Assembly: GCA_014885115.2 (NCBI GenBank)
Contig: WKLE02001568.1
Span: 1 to 16,540 of the forward strand
Direction: 5' to 3'
Length of the DNA stretch: 16,540 bases
Origin: Asterionellopsis glacialis
Lineage: Eukaryota; Bacillariophyta; Plagiogrammaphyceae; Rhaphoneidales; Asterionellopsidaceae
Shown: positions 7,600 to 15,355 of the stretch, in pieces
Layout: each line of letters starts with the position of its first letter
How positions within the stretch are numbered: position 1 is the first letter of the stretch
Program-made: the position numbers and the translations under genes
Notes under the pieces: model-generated
Databases searched by the model: none
Told to the model about the DNA's origin: nothing
What the model saw: only the letters and a program-made list of their open reading frames with translations

Positions 7600-8540
7600 G
7601 GTGGACACTGACATTTCTGGTATATCTGCAGGTGGTACAATTCTGTATTTCAAATGTTGGATGAATAAATCGGTGATATCGTCGATGTTAGTATCGTTGT
7701 AGGCGCCTTCCAAAATTAAATCTGATGTCGCGCCAATGCCCAAGAATGGTATCTGTTCTTTTTAGGGAAAGACATTGAATGGGGTGGAGTTCGCCTGTCC
7801 AAAGTGAGTTTGGTTACGACGGAGGATATATTCGTTTATCACTGACGGTTCAGTTACTTCCATCCAGGTAGTGCATTCTTTCGGGTTTATATCTGGTTTT
7901 GTGGGAACTCGGATGGAGTTGATGCCACTGTTATTGTCTTGTTTTCGGAAGCCTTTCAATTTTTGGAATAATTGCTTAATTTCGCGATGTTTCCGGAGAT
8001 TTCTTAGCATAGTTGATTTATGCTTATTATCTTCTAAATCTGCTGATATCAGATCTTCCTCTAGTTGCTGGGCATATCTTTCGGCTTCGGATTTTGCTAA
8101 TGTTTTGATGAGCGCCCGTTGTTGTTTTAATAGTCTACTGCATTCCCGTTTATCTAATGTTGATGTGTCTGAGAATATACTGCGTTTTTGTTTTTCTATC
8201 TGAGTATGGTCGAATGGATGGTTCTTGAGTAGAAATAGTAACTTTTGTGGTTTTGATTGGGGTGGGCGGTAAGGGATACTTGCACACTTCTCTGCACAGA
8301 GGGAGGCCTGTACGATTAGTGAGTCTATCTTTTCTGCAATTTTAATGGTGTTGTCTGATGTAGAATCGAATTTGGTCAGCATTTGGTTTACATTATTCGC
8401 TGTGAGATGTGCGAACATTTTTTCCAGATATAACCTATTGGATTTCCTATTTTCACTGTGCATTCCTCTTGCTGCGATTGGTGCAAGGGGTGACGTAGAG
8501 TTATGAAATAGAGCTTTTGTCGCGAAATCGATATAAAAGC
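7600..8540 (-). pseudogene. LINE linker between endonuclease and RT
   Basis: Open from the end of the endonuclease to the TAA at 7762-7764, then continuing in the same frame (KEQIPFLGIGATSDLILEGAYND) towards the RT. The composition is Lys/Glu/Leu/Gln-rich and looks largely helical, for example LIKTLAKSEAERYAQQLEED and LEDNKHKSTMLRNLRKHREI, with possible short coiled coil. It ends with NQTHFGQANSTPF, a typical N..HF.QA..TPF signature preceding RT in LINE proteins of this kind. There is no enzymatic motif. Confidence 0.75.
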
Positions 8541-9449
8541 CACGGTGGTCTGATTGTATCCTTTGATGGAAAGGTTCATAGCCTGCACGAATGGTAGACC
8601 GCAAAAATCCTTCGGTGCCGAAAATATAGTCAATGCGTTTCGGACCTCTTGAGTAAGTGTTAAATTTGGAGGTGTGAAGATGATGGTACATGATATCTTG
8701 CAAGTGAAAATCTTGAGCGAGTTTTGTAATGCCTCGTTGGTTGGCTCCGAATTCCTCATTGAAGTCGCCGGCTACTAGGATTTCTTGATTTTTGTGCAAA
8801 GCAATGTTTTGCGGCAATTTATTTAAATCGCAGCAGAAGTGATGACGGGGGTGGGTAGTTTCATGTCGTTGCTGTTTTATTATAGACGTTTGCTGGGCAA
8901 ATGCAGTCATGGTATTGAACTTGTTGGTTGACATGGAATCATTGCATACCTGATAAATGAATATGATGTGGATGGTTTTTTCTTTATCGTTGAGTATCCA
9001 ATGGATCCAGCGACCTAGTGGGTCAGAAGTACATGAGTTTATGCGGCTGGTAATGTTACCTGTGGACCAGCTAATCAAGCCTCCGGGTTTGTAGTATGAA
9101 GCGGTTTGTAGTATGAAGCGGATGGAATGCTGGTGCCCGAAATTTTGCATTTAGTATGTTTGTTGTATTTTGGGATGGTGTCGTAGATCGTCTGTCGTAG
9201 ATGGTATTTTGTGTTGTCAAGATTTGTTTTGATGAGTGCGACCATGTCTGAGTTTGTCGGAGCCATTTCCATTGCAATAGTGTTTAGTTCTCCTCCCTTA
9301 GAATCGAATTGAATGCCATTGACGTTCTGTATATAAAGTCTAGTTGTGTCTGATGTTTTAGGGTCTGGCATGATATCTCTTATTGCTTGATAATGTTTAT
9401 AAGGGGTGTGAGATTCTGGTAGGATCCAGTCCAATATGTTCGATTTCAT
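8540..9449 (-). pseudogene. LINE EEP endonuclease domain, frame broken
   Basis: Target-nicking endonuclease. The domain starts with RLYIQNVNGI (NVNG at 9315-9326). The motif that should carry the catalytic Glu reads ALIKTNLDN, with Lys at codon 9228-9230 where relatives have E in an ETN box. A 17-bp tandem duplication at 9088-9121 then shifts the frame, and the ASYYKP segment occurs once in each frame. The continuation gives GGLISWSTG, LGRWIHWIL, IIFIYQVC, ILVAGDFNEEFG (GDFN at 8758-8769), YSRGPKRIDYIFGT and the SDH box in QSDHRGFY (8545-8553). So the Asp, Asn and His residues are kept while the Glu appears lost. The order and spacing fit the EEP fold of single-ORF LINEs. Confidence 0.85.
9088..9121. 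repeat. 17-bp tandem duplication that breaks the LINE ORF
   Basis: TTTGTAGTATGAAGCGG occurs twice in perfect tandem (9088-9104 and 9105-9121). As 17 is not a multiple of three, the endonuclease frame changes here. Both frames encode the same ASYYKP segment across the repeat, which shows that the duplication arose within an originally open frame. The identical copies suggest a fairly recent event. Confidence 0.9.
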
Positions 9450-9720
9450 GTAATTTTTGGTATGAGTATGGGGTGAGTGGTTGAAGGCATGGTGAATATG
9501 TTGTTGAACTTGGGATGGTATGAGGTGGTGATGTTGGTCCTGTATGGGAGTAGTGTGTGTAATGGATTTAAAAATATTGTGGGATACTCATGACATCGCC
9601 GTTCCCGTTTTGGATCAAGTTTTCCTTGGTTTGACTGGAGTGTTGTAGATTTTGGAGTTAGTTTCAGGGGAGTCAATAGTAGATTCTGTTGCAGAGTCTG
9701 CGGAAGAGAAGTCGCAATCC
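9450..9720 (-). pseudogene. Ser/Thr- and His-rich N-terminus of the LINE ORF
   Basis: The frame of the endonuclease start continues upstream through NHSPHTHTKNYMKSN to SSADSATESTIDSPETNSK near 9700. It is interrupted by TGA at 9588-9590 and 9615-9617. It is low-complexity, with no zinc knuckle or RRM that I can see. A competing frame (9724-9446) is fully open for 92 codons and overlaps the MKSN start by ATGA, but its composition is less protein-like. I prefer the frame that matches the endonuclease. Confidence 0.45.
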
Positions 9721-9976
9721 ACATTTTTTGGTACTTTTTTTAAAAAACAGCAATGCCAGCACTGAAAGAAACAACAGGAACAGCAGAAGCTTTGGCAATG
9801 ATGGTTGGTATCCTGCTGTTGGTGTTGACTTAAACACTATTCTGACCAGCACATCAATAAGAAAAGAAAGGTAAGTAAATGATGTGTGCACTACATGCAC
9901 CATAGCATGCAGTGCACACATGGTAATTGTTCATGAATAATTGTGTTCTGGTGTTCTTTTCTTTGGCTGCCTTTTT
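9721..9976 (-). other. LINE 5' region
   Basis: Sequence between the coding region and the upstream target duplication, presumably the 5' UTR and internal promoter of the LINE. It contains the 40-nt hairpin at 9882-9921, an A/T homopolymer pair near 9727-9745 and, on the opposite strand, a GTAAGT at 9871-9876. I cannot locate a promoter box. Confidence 0.4.
9882..9921. other. 40-nt near-perfect hairpin in the LINE 5' region
   Basis: ATGTGTGCACT (9882-9892) plus ACATGC (9893-9898) pairs with GCATGC (9905-9910) plus AGTGCACACAT (9911-9921) around a 6-nt loop. The stem has 17 bp with one mismatch. It is 55 nt inside the element's 5' end. It may be a structured leader or a factor-binding palindrome. 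Confidence 0.8.
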
Positions 9977-9987
9977 TAGGATCCTAC
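9977..9987. repeat. Target site duplication, LINE 5' side
   Basis: TAGGATCCTAC, identical to 3619-3629. It is followed here by GTGC and preceded by a T run belonging to the element. Together with the 3' copy it defines the borders of the minus-strand LINE. Confidence 0.8.
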
Positions 9988-10044
9988 GTGCTACAGTACC
10001 AAGAATCTCACCACCTTATTTTGCCTCCTTTTGTAAAATTTTCA

Positions 10045-10325
10045 GGCAGCAGCCACAGCAACGACGTGAATCAAGCAGCAGCCCCTGCAACATGATGCAT
10101 CACAGCTCCAAGTCTCTCAATTTTCAAGTCTCCAAGGATAAATCAGTTTTGATTCCCACAGCAAGGCAATGCAATGCAACACAACACAACTCAGGAAGCA
10201 GCCTCAGCATCGCAAAGCCACTCATGCTGCAGCCCCAGTAATGCAATGTATCACAACAGCTCCAAGTCTCTGCACCACATACCTCAAGTGTCAAGTCTCC
10301 AAGGATAAGTCAGTTCTGATTTATT
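10045..10325. repeat. Degenerate tandem duplication, period about 167 bp
   Basis: Copy 1 (from the CAG/CCA-rich stretch at about 10045 to about 10155) and copy 2 (about 10199-10322) share GCTCCAAGTCTCT, TCAAGTCTCCAAGGATAA and TCAGTT-TGATT. The last block lies at 10131 and 10298, a 167-bp offset. Both copies begin with GCAGC- and CATC-rich sequence. No frame through both copies is convincing, although a plus-strand frame from 9927 to 10241 is open and Ser/Gln-rich. It may be repetitive UTR or low-complexity host sequence. Confidence 0.6.
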
Positions 10326-10700
10326 TGTCCAGTGTTTTGACCTAGAGTCCAAATATTGGCCCTCTCAGCAGTCTCCTACACTAGAGGCTAACCAATGTTT
10401 GTTCCGATTTAGGATCACTGTTGCACAGGGGGATGCCCTGGTAATACTTGACTTAGATTCAGGCTGGGTGACTGGAAGTAATTTGTTTGTTAGCCCCGCT
10501 ACTTGTCAAAACTTTATAAGTTATATAGTTTTTCATTCATACATGGGTTGAGACTTTTCAAATTAATTTTTGAATTGTTTCTTCATGGCTAACAAACTGA
10601 TTACTGTACTTAATACAGCACAACAAGATCAGTTGTGGAATAGGTCTGCAAGTTGAGACATTATTGTCACCTTGTGTGGTTTTTTGGTATTGATTAACAA
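10326..10700. other. No gene seen
   Basis: An AT-rich stretch. A short plus frame near 10430-10540 reads GDALVILDLDSGWVTGSNLF, which weakly recalls an aspartic protease entry but lacks the flanking motifs. I do not call it. No repeats, RNA genes or clear signals are visible. Confidence 0.4.
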
Positions 10701-10751
10701 GGTATTCTAATAATTAAACATGCAGAGGATAGATCCAAGCCTACGTCCCTG

Positions 10752-11640
10752 AGGCCAAGAGCATACAACCCACCAGAACATATCCAAAGAGTTCGTGATA
10801 GGATTGCTTCTGCCAAATCTGATAGTTGCTGCTACCAATTCTGCTGGCAGAATTCCAAAAAAAAAGAATAAAAAACAGAAAGCTAGTAAAGCTTCTGCAA
10901 CACCAACATGAGCTGAACGTGCTTTTCTATGAAGCCAGCTGATGCAAGTCAAAAGAAGAATCCTCATAATCTCAAGAAACCATCCCTTACAAAAAGAATT
11001 CAGGAGGGCCATAACAGGAAACCTTCTAGTACTGACCCTAGAGACAAACATAAGTTAGTCCCATTTGACCGAATACCAGATAAGCCTCCATCAGCAAGCG
11101 CAGATGATCCAAAATCTAGTAATCTACCAGAAGAAGAGAAAATCACCTCTGTCCCTGATGTTGATGGAAGTGGATCAGACCAGCCACTTGCAAATAAAAA
11201 AAATACTTCCTGGAGGCCAAGAGCACTAGACCCAGAAAGTTGCCAAAGAGTTCATGATAGTATTGGTGCTGCCAAATCTGATGGCATAATTCCAAAAAAA
11301 AAGAATCAAAATCAGAAAGCTAGTAAAGCTCCTTCAACTTCAACACAAGCTGAACGTGCTTTTTGATGCAGCCAGCAAGGGGATGATGCAAGTCAAAAGT
11401 AAAATCCTCATAATCTCAAGAAAGCATCCTTTACAAAAAGAATTCAGGATGGCCATAACAGGAAACCTTCTAGTACTGAACCTAGAGACAAACAGAAGTT
11501 AGTCCCATTTGACCGAATACCAGATAAGCCTCCATCAGCAAGTGCGGATGATCCAAAATCTAGTAATCTACCAGAAGAGAAAATCACTTCTGGCCCTGAT
11601 GTTGTTGGTAGTAAACCAGGCCAGCCACTTACAAACAGTG
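10752..11640 (+). repeat. Tandem duplication of a coding module of about 150 residues
   Basis: The segment beginning AGGCCAAGAGCA at 10752 recurs at 11214 (462-bp offset). Later landmarks such as GATGCAAGTC (10941 and 11385) and GTTAGTCCCATTTGACCG (11054 and 11498) are offset by 444 bp, so the copies differ by an 18-bp length change within the module. Both copies encode RPRA....E..QRV.D.I..AKSD, a basic PKKKN..QKASKA run, then NPHNLKK and LVPFDRIPDKPPSASADDP. Copy A has a frameshift near 10830. Copy B has two stops. In the protein, the basic runs resemble nuclear localisation signals. Confidence 0.85.
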
Positions 11641-12499
11641 CGGATACATTTGTATCTAGTAAAGAAACATCAGTAAGTGTTTTAGAAGATAAAGATATCA
11701 CATGGCATCTGTGTATTGTCCCCAAGAAGACCAAAGTAGAGCATACTGGTGGCAAACTAACAAGAAATTTTGGGTTCTTCACAAGCCCTCTACAAGACTG
11801 TGTCAATGTAGATCATTTGGTAGTATCTTCTTTTGTTAGATATATTTCTGAAAGAACATTTCCAAAGCAAAAATCTAAAAAATCAAGCTACCTGATAGGT
11901 GTAATACTTTACTAACCCCATGATCACTTCACCTATTTTTGTGAAACTGGAAAAAAGTACCTAGCCTACAAAAATGCTGCTAAATTGAGAGAGATGTTAA
12001 ATAAATTCTTCAGCAAATGCTTTGATGATTCTGAAACCAACACAGAGAGCATCAATGCTGCATTGAATGCATCTTCCAGACTTTGTATTCATGAAGGTAT
12101 TACTCCTTGTAACTGGAATAATGTTCATATAATTGGTGCTCTAGAAACAATATATATTTGAATTTCATTGGAACTTCAAGTCAAGATTTGGAACAATATT
12201 TTCCAAGAAAGCCCATAATACATTATTATTGAATAAAAAAAGAGTACAGGTAGTTGGAAGAATAATGGTTTGGGTCAGTTCATGCTGTCCTTATTTCAAG
12301 CATTCTGCACCAAATATAACATCACTGGTGAAGCACCTTTGTCTCATCAAGGTATACCTCTGCCAATGTTTGCCCAAACTAGTATTGATGATGAAGAATT
12401 TACCTATGGCTTAGAGGATGGAATAATGAAGACACGCTATCCAAAAAAAGAAATTGATATAGTTCCAGAGCCAGAACCAGCAACTTCTCAAGTACCATT

Positions 12500-12765
12500 A
12501 ACAGAAGCAGCAACTGCACAATTAGGTAATGATGATGATGGTGCTGTTTCTGCTATACTTGATGAAGAAGAGGTAGAGGAAGAGAATGAGTATGTAATGG
12601 AATCAGAAGATGATGCTTCAATTTCCACCTGCCAAGCATACAAGATCACATCAAACTACAGAGAAAGATGCTGCAGCTGATGATAGTGCTATTTCTGCTA
12701 TTGTTGATGACCAGGATGGCGAACCTGCATCAGATGATGAGAAAAAAAAGCCACCTGCAAAGCCT
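12500..12765 (+). pseudogene. Acidic region with a repeated DD..AxSAI motif
   Basis: Asp/Glu-rich sequence directly upstream of the zinc finger. DDDGAVSAILDEEEVEEENE (12532-12591) is echoed after a frame change by DDSAISAIVDDQDGEPASDD (12679-12738), so this too is an internal duplication. The frame change lies between about 12610 and 12680. Acidic stretches beside basic modules and a PHD-type finger would fit a nuclear, chromatin-associated protein, but that is inference. Confidence 0.5.
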
Positions 12766-12843
12766 ACAAGTGAACAACAAAGGCAGAAGAAAACTGCAAG
12801 ATCACCTTGGAAAACAAGAACAGAATCTGGTAGAGAGGCTACT

Positions 12844-13032
12844 TGTGGTTCCTGTTTGAAGACAGAGGATAGTGTAAGCAGAGACCTGTTATGTTTGTAT
12901 TGTAGAAAACCACAACATGGTGCTTGTTCCAGAAAAATGATATCTCAGGACAATGTAGTAGCACGATGGGCATATAAATTTTCTGTTCAGTATGAAGACA
13001 CACATCCTTACTTGGTTGTATGCAAGAGATGT
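12844..13032 (+). pseudogene. PHD-type C4HC3 zinc finger
   Basis: Cysteine and histidine spacing is C-x2-C-x12-C-x2-C-x4-H-x2-C-x31-C-x2-C. The first pair is CGSC, the second is CLYC, then the His and next Cys in QHGAC, and the last pair is CKRC. This matches the PHD finger pattern (C4HC3), a fold that usually reads histone H3 tails. PHD fingers normally have a Trp or other aromatic residue two positions before the seventh Cys; here the segment is YLVVC. The finger itself is open, without a stop (frame 12610-13221). Confidence 0.65.
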
Positions 13033-13053
13033 GATGAAGACCGTTTTGCACCC

Positions 13054-13270
13054 ATGTGTTGCAATGCAAGAAAAGGTGGTGGATATCTCCAGGAATTTCC
13101 AGTGGTATGTTTTCAGTACAAGCATTTCATCTGCAATAATGATGTATGTAAATGCATTGAATGTAAAAATCCAGTTCATCCACAATTTGCCAAATGGATA
13201 TTTGATGAAAGAGAAAATTGAAGCACTTCCTGTTCTCCACTGTGTTGGGCTTGTTCCATCAAAAAGGACC
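13054..13270 (+). pseudogene. Second Cys/His cluster after the PHD-type finger
   Basis: Downstream in the same frame are MCC, VVC, then C-x4-C-x-C-x2-C-x4-H (FICNNDVCKCIECKNPVH). After a TGA at 13219-13221 the frame continues with CSPLCWACS. The dense cysteines suggest one or two further zinc sites, making a compound zinc-binding region with the PHD-type finger. I cannot name the domain. Confidence 0.45.
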
Positions 13271-13439
13271 TTAGTCAAAAAGATGAGAAGTATTATTCCA
13301 GTGCAAATAGAAAAGTATTAGTTCTCAACAACTCTAGAAGAAAAGGAACTGGTGTTGAAGTAAATAATAGATTTAAGAAAATGAATGCTGTAGATAAATT
13401 CTTGAAATTATCAGTTGAGACAGAGGAAACTTTCAAGCA

Positions 13440-13905
13440 TATTTCAAGATGTGTCCCCTTAATGGTCCTGAAGAACTTCATCAATTTGTTGATATTCCGA
13501 AAGATTATTGTCAAGAAGAGGAAGACAAGCAAAAAGAGGAAGTCATAAAAACTGCAAAAAAATTGACAAATTGTTAGCATCAAGTCAAGCACCAGAAAGA
13601 TTGACAGCTTGTGAATAAGAAAATTTGAGACTTCAACGTCAACAAGAAAAGGAAACAAGAAAGAAAAGGAATACAGAAAAAGCACCACAATATAAGATTA
13701 CTGATGAAACCCTGAAAAATGCGTGCAAACAAGTGGACAATGCTACTAAGGATGCAGCAAAGAGGAACAAAAATGATAAGGAATTAAATTATAAAGAATT
13801 TTTTTTGTTGTTAAAGGATATTTTGATGCTCAATGGGAAGCTTACAGGAATGACCATTTAAGATATCATAAGGAGAGTTAGCCAGAGTTTAGAAATCTAA
13901 AGGAG
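13440..13905 (+). pseudogene. Charged helical C-terminal part
   Basis: From about 13455 a frame reads GPEELHQFVDIPKDYCQEEE. After slippage in A-runs (near 13550-13565) it continues DKLLASSQAPERLTACE, a stop, and then LRLQRQQEKETRKKRNTEKA (from 13628) and ETLKNACKQVDNATKDAAKR. It is rich in Lys, Glu and Gln and probably coiled coil. Just past 13830, a frame change in a T-run gives DAQWEAYRNDHLRYHKES. I see no recognisable domain. Homopolymer slippage explains several breaks. Confidence 0.4.
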
Positions 13906-14290
13906 TTCAAGGAAGCCTTTAAAAAAATTATTTATTGAGAGGTCCAGATTCTCCACAGACTTGGTGGTCAGATGACAAAACAATAAATGACTTACAAAGA
14001 GATAGGCAAAAGGTTTTGGATATGCTGTGAAGTACACTCCCTGTAGGACACTCTTGAGGATGGATGATTGATGCGTGGGCAAGCAGACGGACTCACAAGA
14101 AATTACCATTTACTAAAAATAACCTGATTCTTACTACTTACTAGATTGCCAGATATTCTCCGGATTAAACTAAGCTCATAATTTTCATCATGAAATAAAG
14201 TCTTCTTTTCTTTTGTGTGTCGATTGTCTGATTGTTGTGTAGTGCTGCCATCGTTACTCCCTCTTTCAGAGGATTTTAACTTTCAAGAAC
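13906..14290. other. Degenerate tail and possible Gypsy B leader or LTR relic
   Basis: After the pseudogene decays (last plausible coding near 14110) the sequence is AT-rich. An AATAAA lies at 14194-14199, followed by T/G-rich sequence, before the gag start at 14291. This is where a 5' LTR and leader would be expected. No TG...CA ends or tRNA primer-binding site could be fixed, and the matching 3' LTR would lie outside the window. The LTR idea is only positional. Confidence 0.3.
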
Positions 14291-14426
14291 ATGAAGACAT
14301 TTTACTACTCCAATGACTTTCAAAAGAAAGCTCAGGAGTTGAGCCAACAGCAGACCCTGCTGAATCAAAACAAAGAAGGAGAAGTCAAAGTCAAAAGACG
14401 ACAACAAGGATTCATACAAGACGATA

Positions 14427-14768
14427 GAAGTAAGAATCGATCCCTCTGAGGAAGGATCAGATTCTGAAACTATTGAAGAGAGAGTCAAACAATTTGAAAA
14501 TGGAACTGCCAAAGAGTGGATCCAATGGAGAATTGAATTAGCTGAAGTTGAGAGGGACTATCCCCTCACCAAAGCAAGCTCCAAGACTTCCACCATTGAG
14601 GTTAGAATTGATCCCTCTGATGAAGGTTCTGACTCAGAAACAATTGAGAAGAGAGTCAAACAATTTGAGGATGGATCTGCTGAATAGTGGATCCAGTATA
14701 GGATCAAGTTTGCTGAGGTTGAGAGGGATTATCCCCTCACCAAAGCATCCTCCAAGACCTCCATGGCC
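14427..14768 (+). repeat. 171-bp in-frame tandem duplication in gag
   Basis: The segment beginning with the E of EVRIDPS recurs exactly 171 bp (57 codons) later (GATCCCTCTGA at 14439 and 14610). Both copies encode EVRIDPS.EGSDSETIE.RVKQFE.G.A, then WIQ.RI..AEVERDYPLTKASSKT. Copy 1 has AKEWIQW, while copy 2 has a TAG in place of the codon before W. The copies have diverged at many positions, so the duplication is not recent. Confidence 0.9.
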
Positions 14769-15355
14769 CTCACCCTTTTGAAGGGTAGAGCAAGGCAGCT
14801 GTTTCAAGCAGCAAATGCCAATCGCCAGAGAAAAAATGCAAGCCTCAAAAAACCAGCCCTAAAAGATGCTGAACAGGTCTTTGAACTGGTACTAAACAAC
14901 ATAGGCAAGAATTTTTTCTTGTCTAGGCATGCAGCAAGATGCCAGAAGAACTACCTTCGCTATCACTTAGCAATGACTGACAACTTCACATTGAGAGAGT
15001 TTGTGGCAAGGCTTTGCCAGTTGAACAAATATTTGGCATATTTTCTGATGGTTCACAATGGTAAAAAAATTTAAAATTCGATGATGACAAACTTGTTGGC
15101 ATTTTGGATTTGGCAAAACCATTTAAGTGGCAATCCGCCCTACTTGCTAGCAACCTTGACCCACACGATCTCTCGTGGGAGGATACCATGGACTACTTTG
15201 AGAAGTTGGAGGTACGCAATAATATTGATTGTGAACTTGCTGAGTCCAAACCATCTAAAGAAGGCAAGAAAAATCGCAAGCGTGAACAAACAGAAAAGAA
15301 TTCCAATCCCAATAACAACGGAAGCAATGACAAGCGCCAGCGCACCCATAAATGG

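Larger units (their letters stand above)
3771..9720 (-). pseudogene. LINE polyprotein ORF: EEP, RT, RNase H, Cys/His tail
   Basis: One continuous coding region broken by point changes. It stays in one frame from about 9120 down to about 4270. Upstream of the 17-bp duplication (9088-9121) and downstream of about 4270 it is in a second frame. Internal stops in the expected frame are TGA at 9615-9617, 9588-9590, 7582-7584, 7456-7458, 7327-7329, 7267-7269, 6268-6270, 4996-4998 and 4005-4007; TAA at 7762-7764 and 5026-5028; and TAG at 6172-6174. The natural end is probably the TGA at 3771-3773. The N-terminus is uncertain: coding-like sequence (SSADSATESTIDSPETNSK) can be followed up to about 9715, but an A/T homopolymer near 9727-9745 obscures the start. 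The intact protein would be near 2000 residues. Domains are described in separate entries. Confidence 0.85.
3630..9976 (-). mobile_element. Near-full-length LINE (non-LTR retrotransposon)
   Basis: An element of about 6.35 kb on the minus strand, bounded by 11-bp direct repeats (3619-3629 and 9977-9987) and ending in a short A tail (T8 on the plus strand, 3632-3639). Read in its own direction it has a 5' region of about 250 bp with a strong 40-nt hairpin and one long coding region (9720 to 3771) encoding, in order, a Ser/Thr-rich N-terminus, EEP endonuclease, a helical linker, reverse transcriptase, RNase H and a Cys/His C-terminal part. A 3' UTR of about 130 bp with a small hairpin follows. 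The single-ORF design with RNase H after RT resembles LINEs I associate with diatom genomes. The complete ends suggest a full-length insertion that decayed in place through stops, a 17-bp duplication and a C-terminal frameshift. Confidence 0.85.
10700..14110 (+). pseudogene. Broken gene: Lys-rich repeats, acidic stretch, PHD-type finger
   Basis: A long plus-strand coding region that I do not recognise. One frame can be followed from 10929 to about 12640 with stops at 11364-11366 (TGA), 11397-11399 (TAA), 11913-11915 (TAA) and several around 12159-12236. A second frame carries the zinc-finger part to 13221, and later pieces follow in further frames. In order: two copies of a Lys/Ser/Pro-rich module (10752-11640); a middle part with ITWHLCIVPKKTKVEH, VDHLVVSSFVRYISERTF and YKNAAKLREMLNKFFSKCF (11690-12040); FMLSLFQAFCTKYN and an acidic region (12500-12760); a PHD-type finger (12844-13032); a second Cys cluster; and a charged helical C-terminus (13450-13900). 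It could be a chromatin-type host protein or the protein of an unknown transposon. There is no transposase, polymerase or protease motif. Confidence is high that it is coding-derived, low for role. Confidence 0.55.

Noticed and set aside
9446..9724. Separate small ORF1 overlapping the LINE endonuclease start by ATGA
   Set aside because: The overlap is attractive, but the neighbouring frame that runs into the endonuclease gives a more protein-like Ser/Thr-rich sequence; the open frame is probably chance in a T/C-rich strand.
9673..9921. Minus-strand hydrophobic protein (LLLFLLFLSVLALLFF) as a membrane peptide
   Set aside because: Arises from T-rich codons in the LINE 5' region and lacks an independent context; an artefact of composition is more likely.
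3616..9989. 13-bp terminal inverted repeats of a DNA transposon
   Set aside because: The inverted match is fully explained by duplication of a target that is itself palindromic, and the interior is a LINE with an A tail.
9871..10045. Plus-strand intron from GTAAGT at 9871
   Set aside because: The donor lies inside the minus-strand LINE's 5' region and the upstream exon would be antisense LINE sequence.
10430..10540. Aspartic protease start (LDLDSG)
   Set aside because: Only one weak motif, no flap or second motif, and no neighbouring retroelement frame.
13293..13688. Minus-strand 131-codon hydrophobic protein
   Set aside because: Mirror image of Lys/Glu-rich coding sequence on the plus strand; a shadow.
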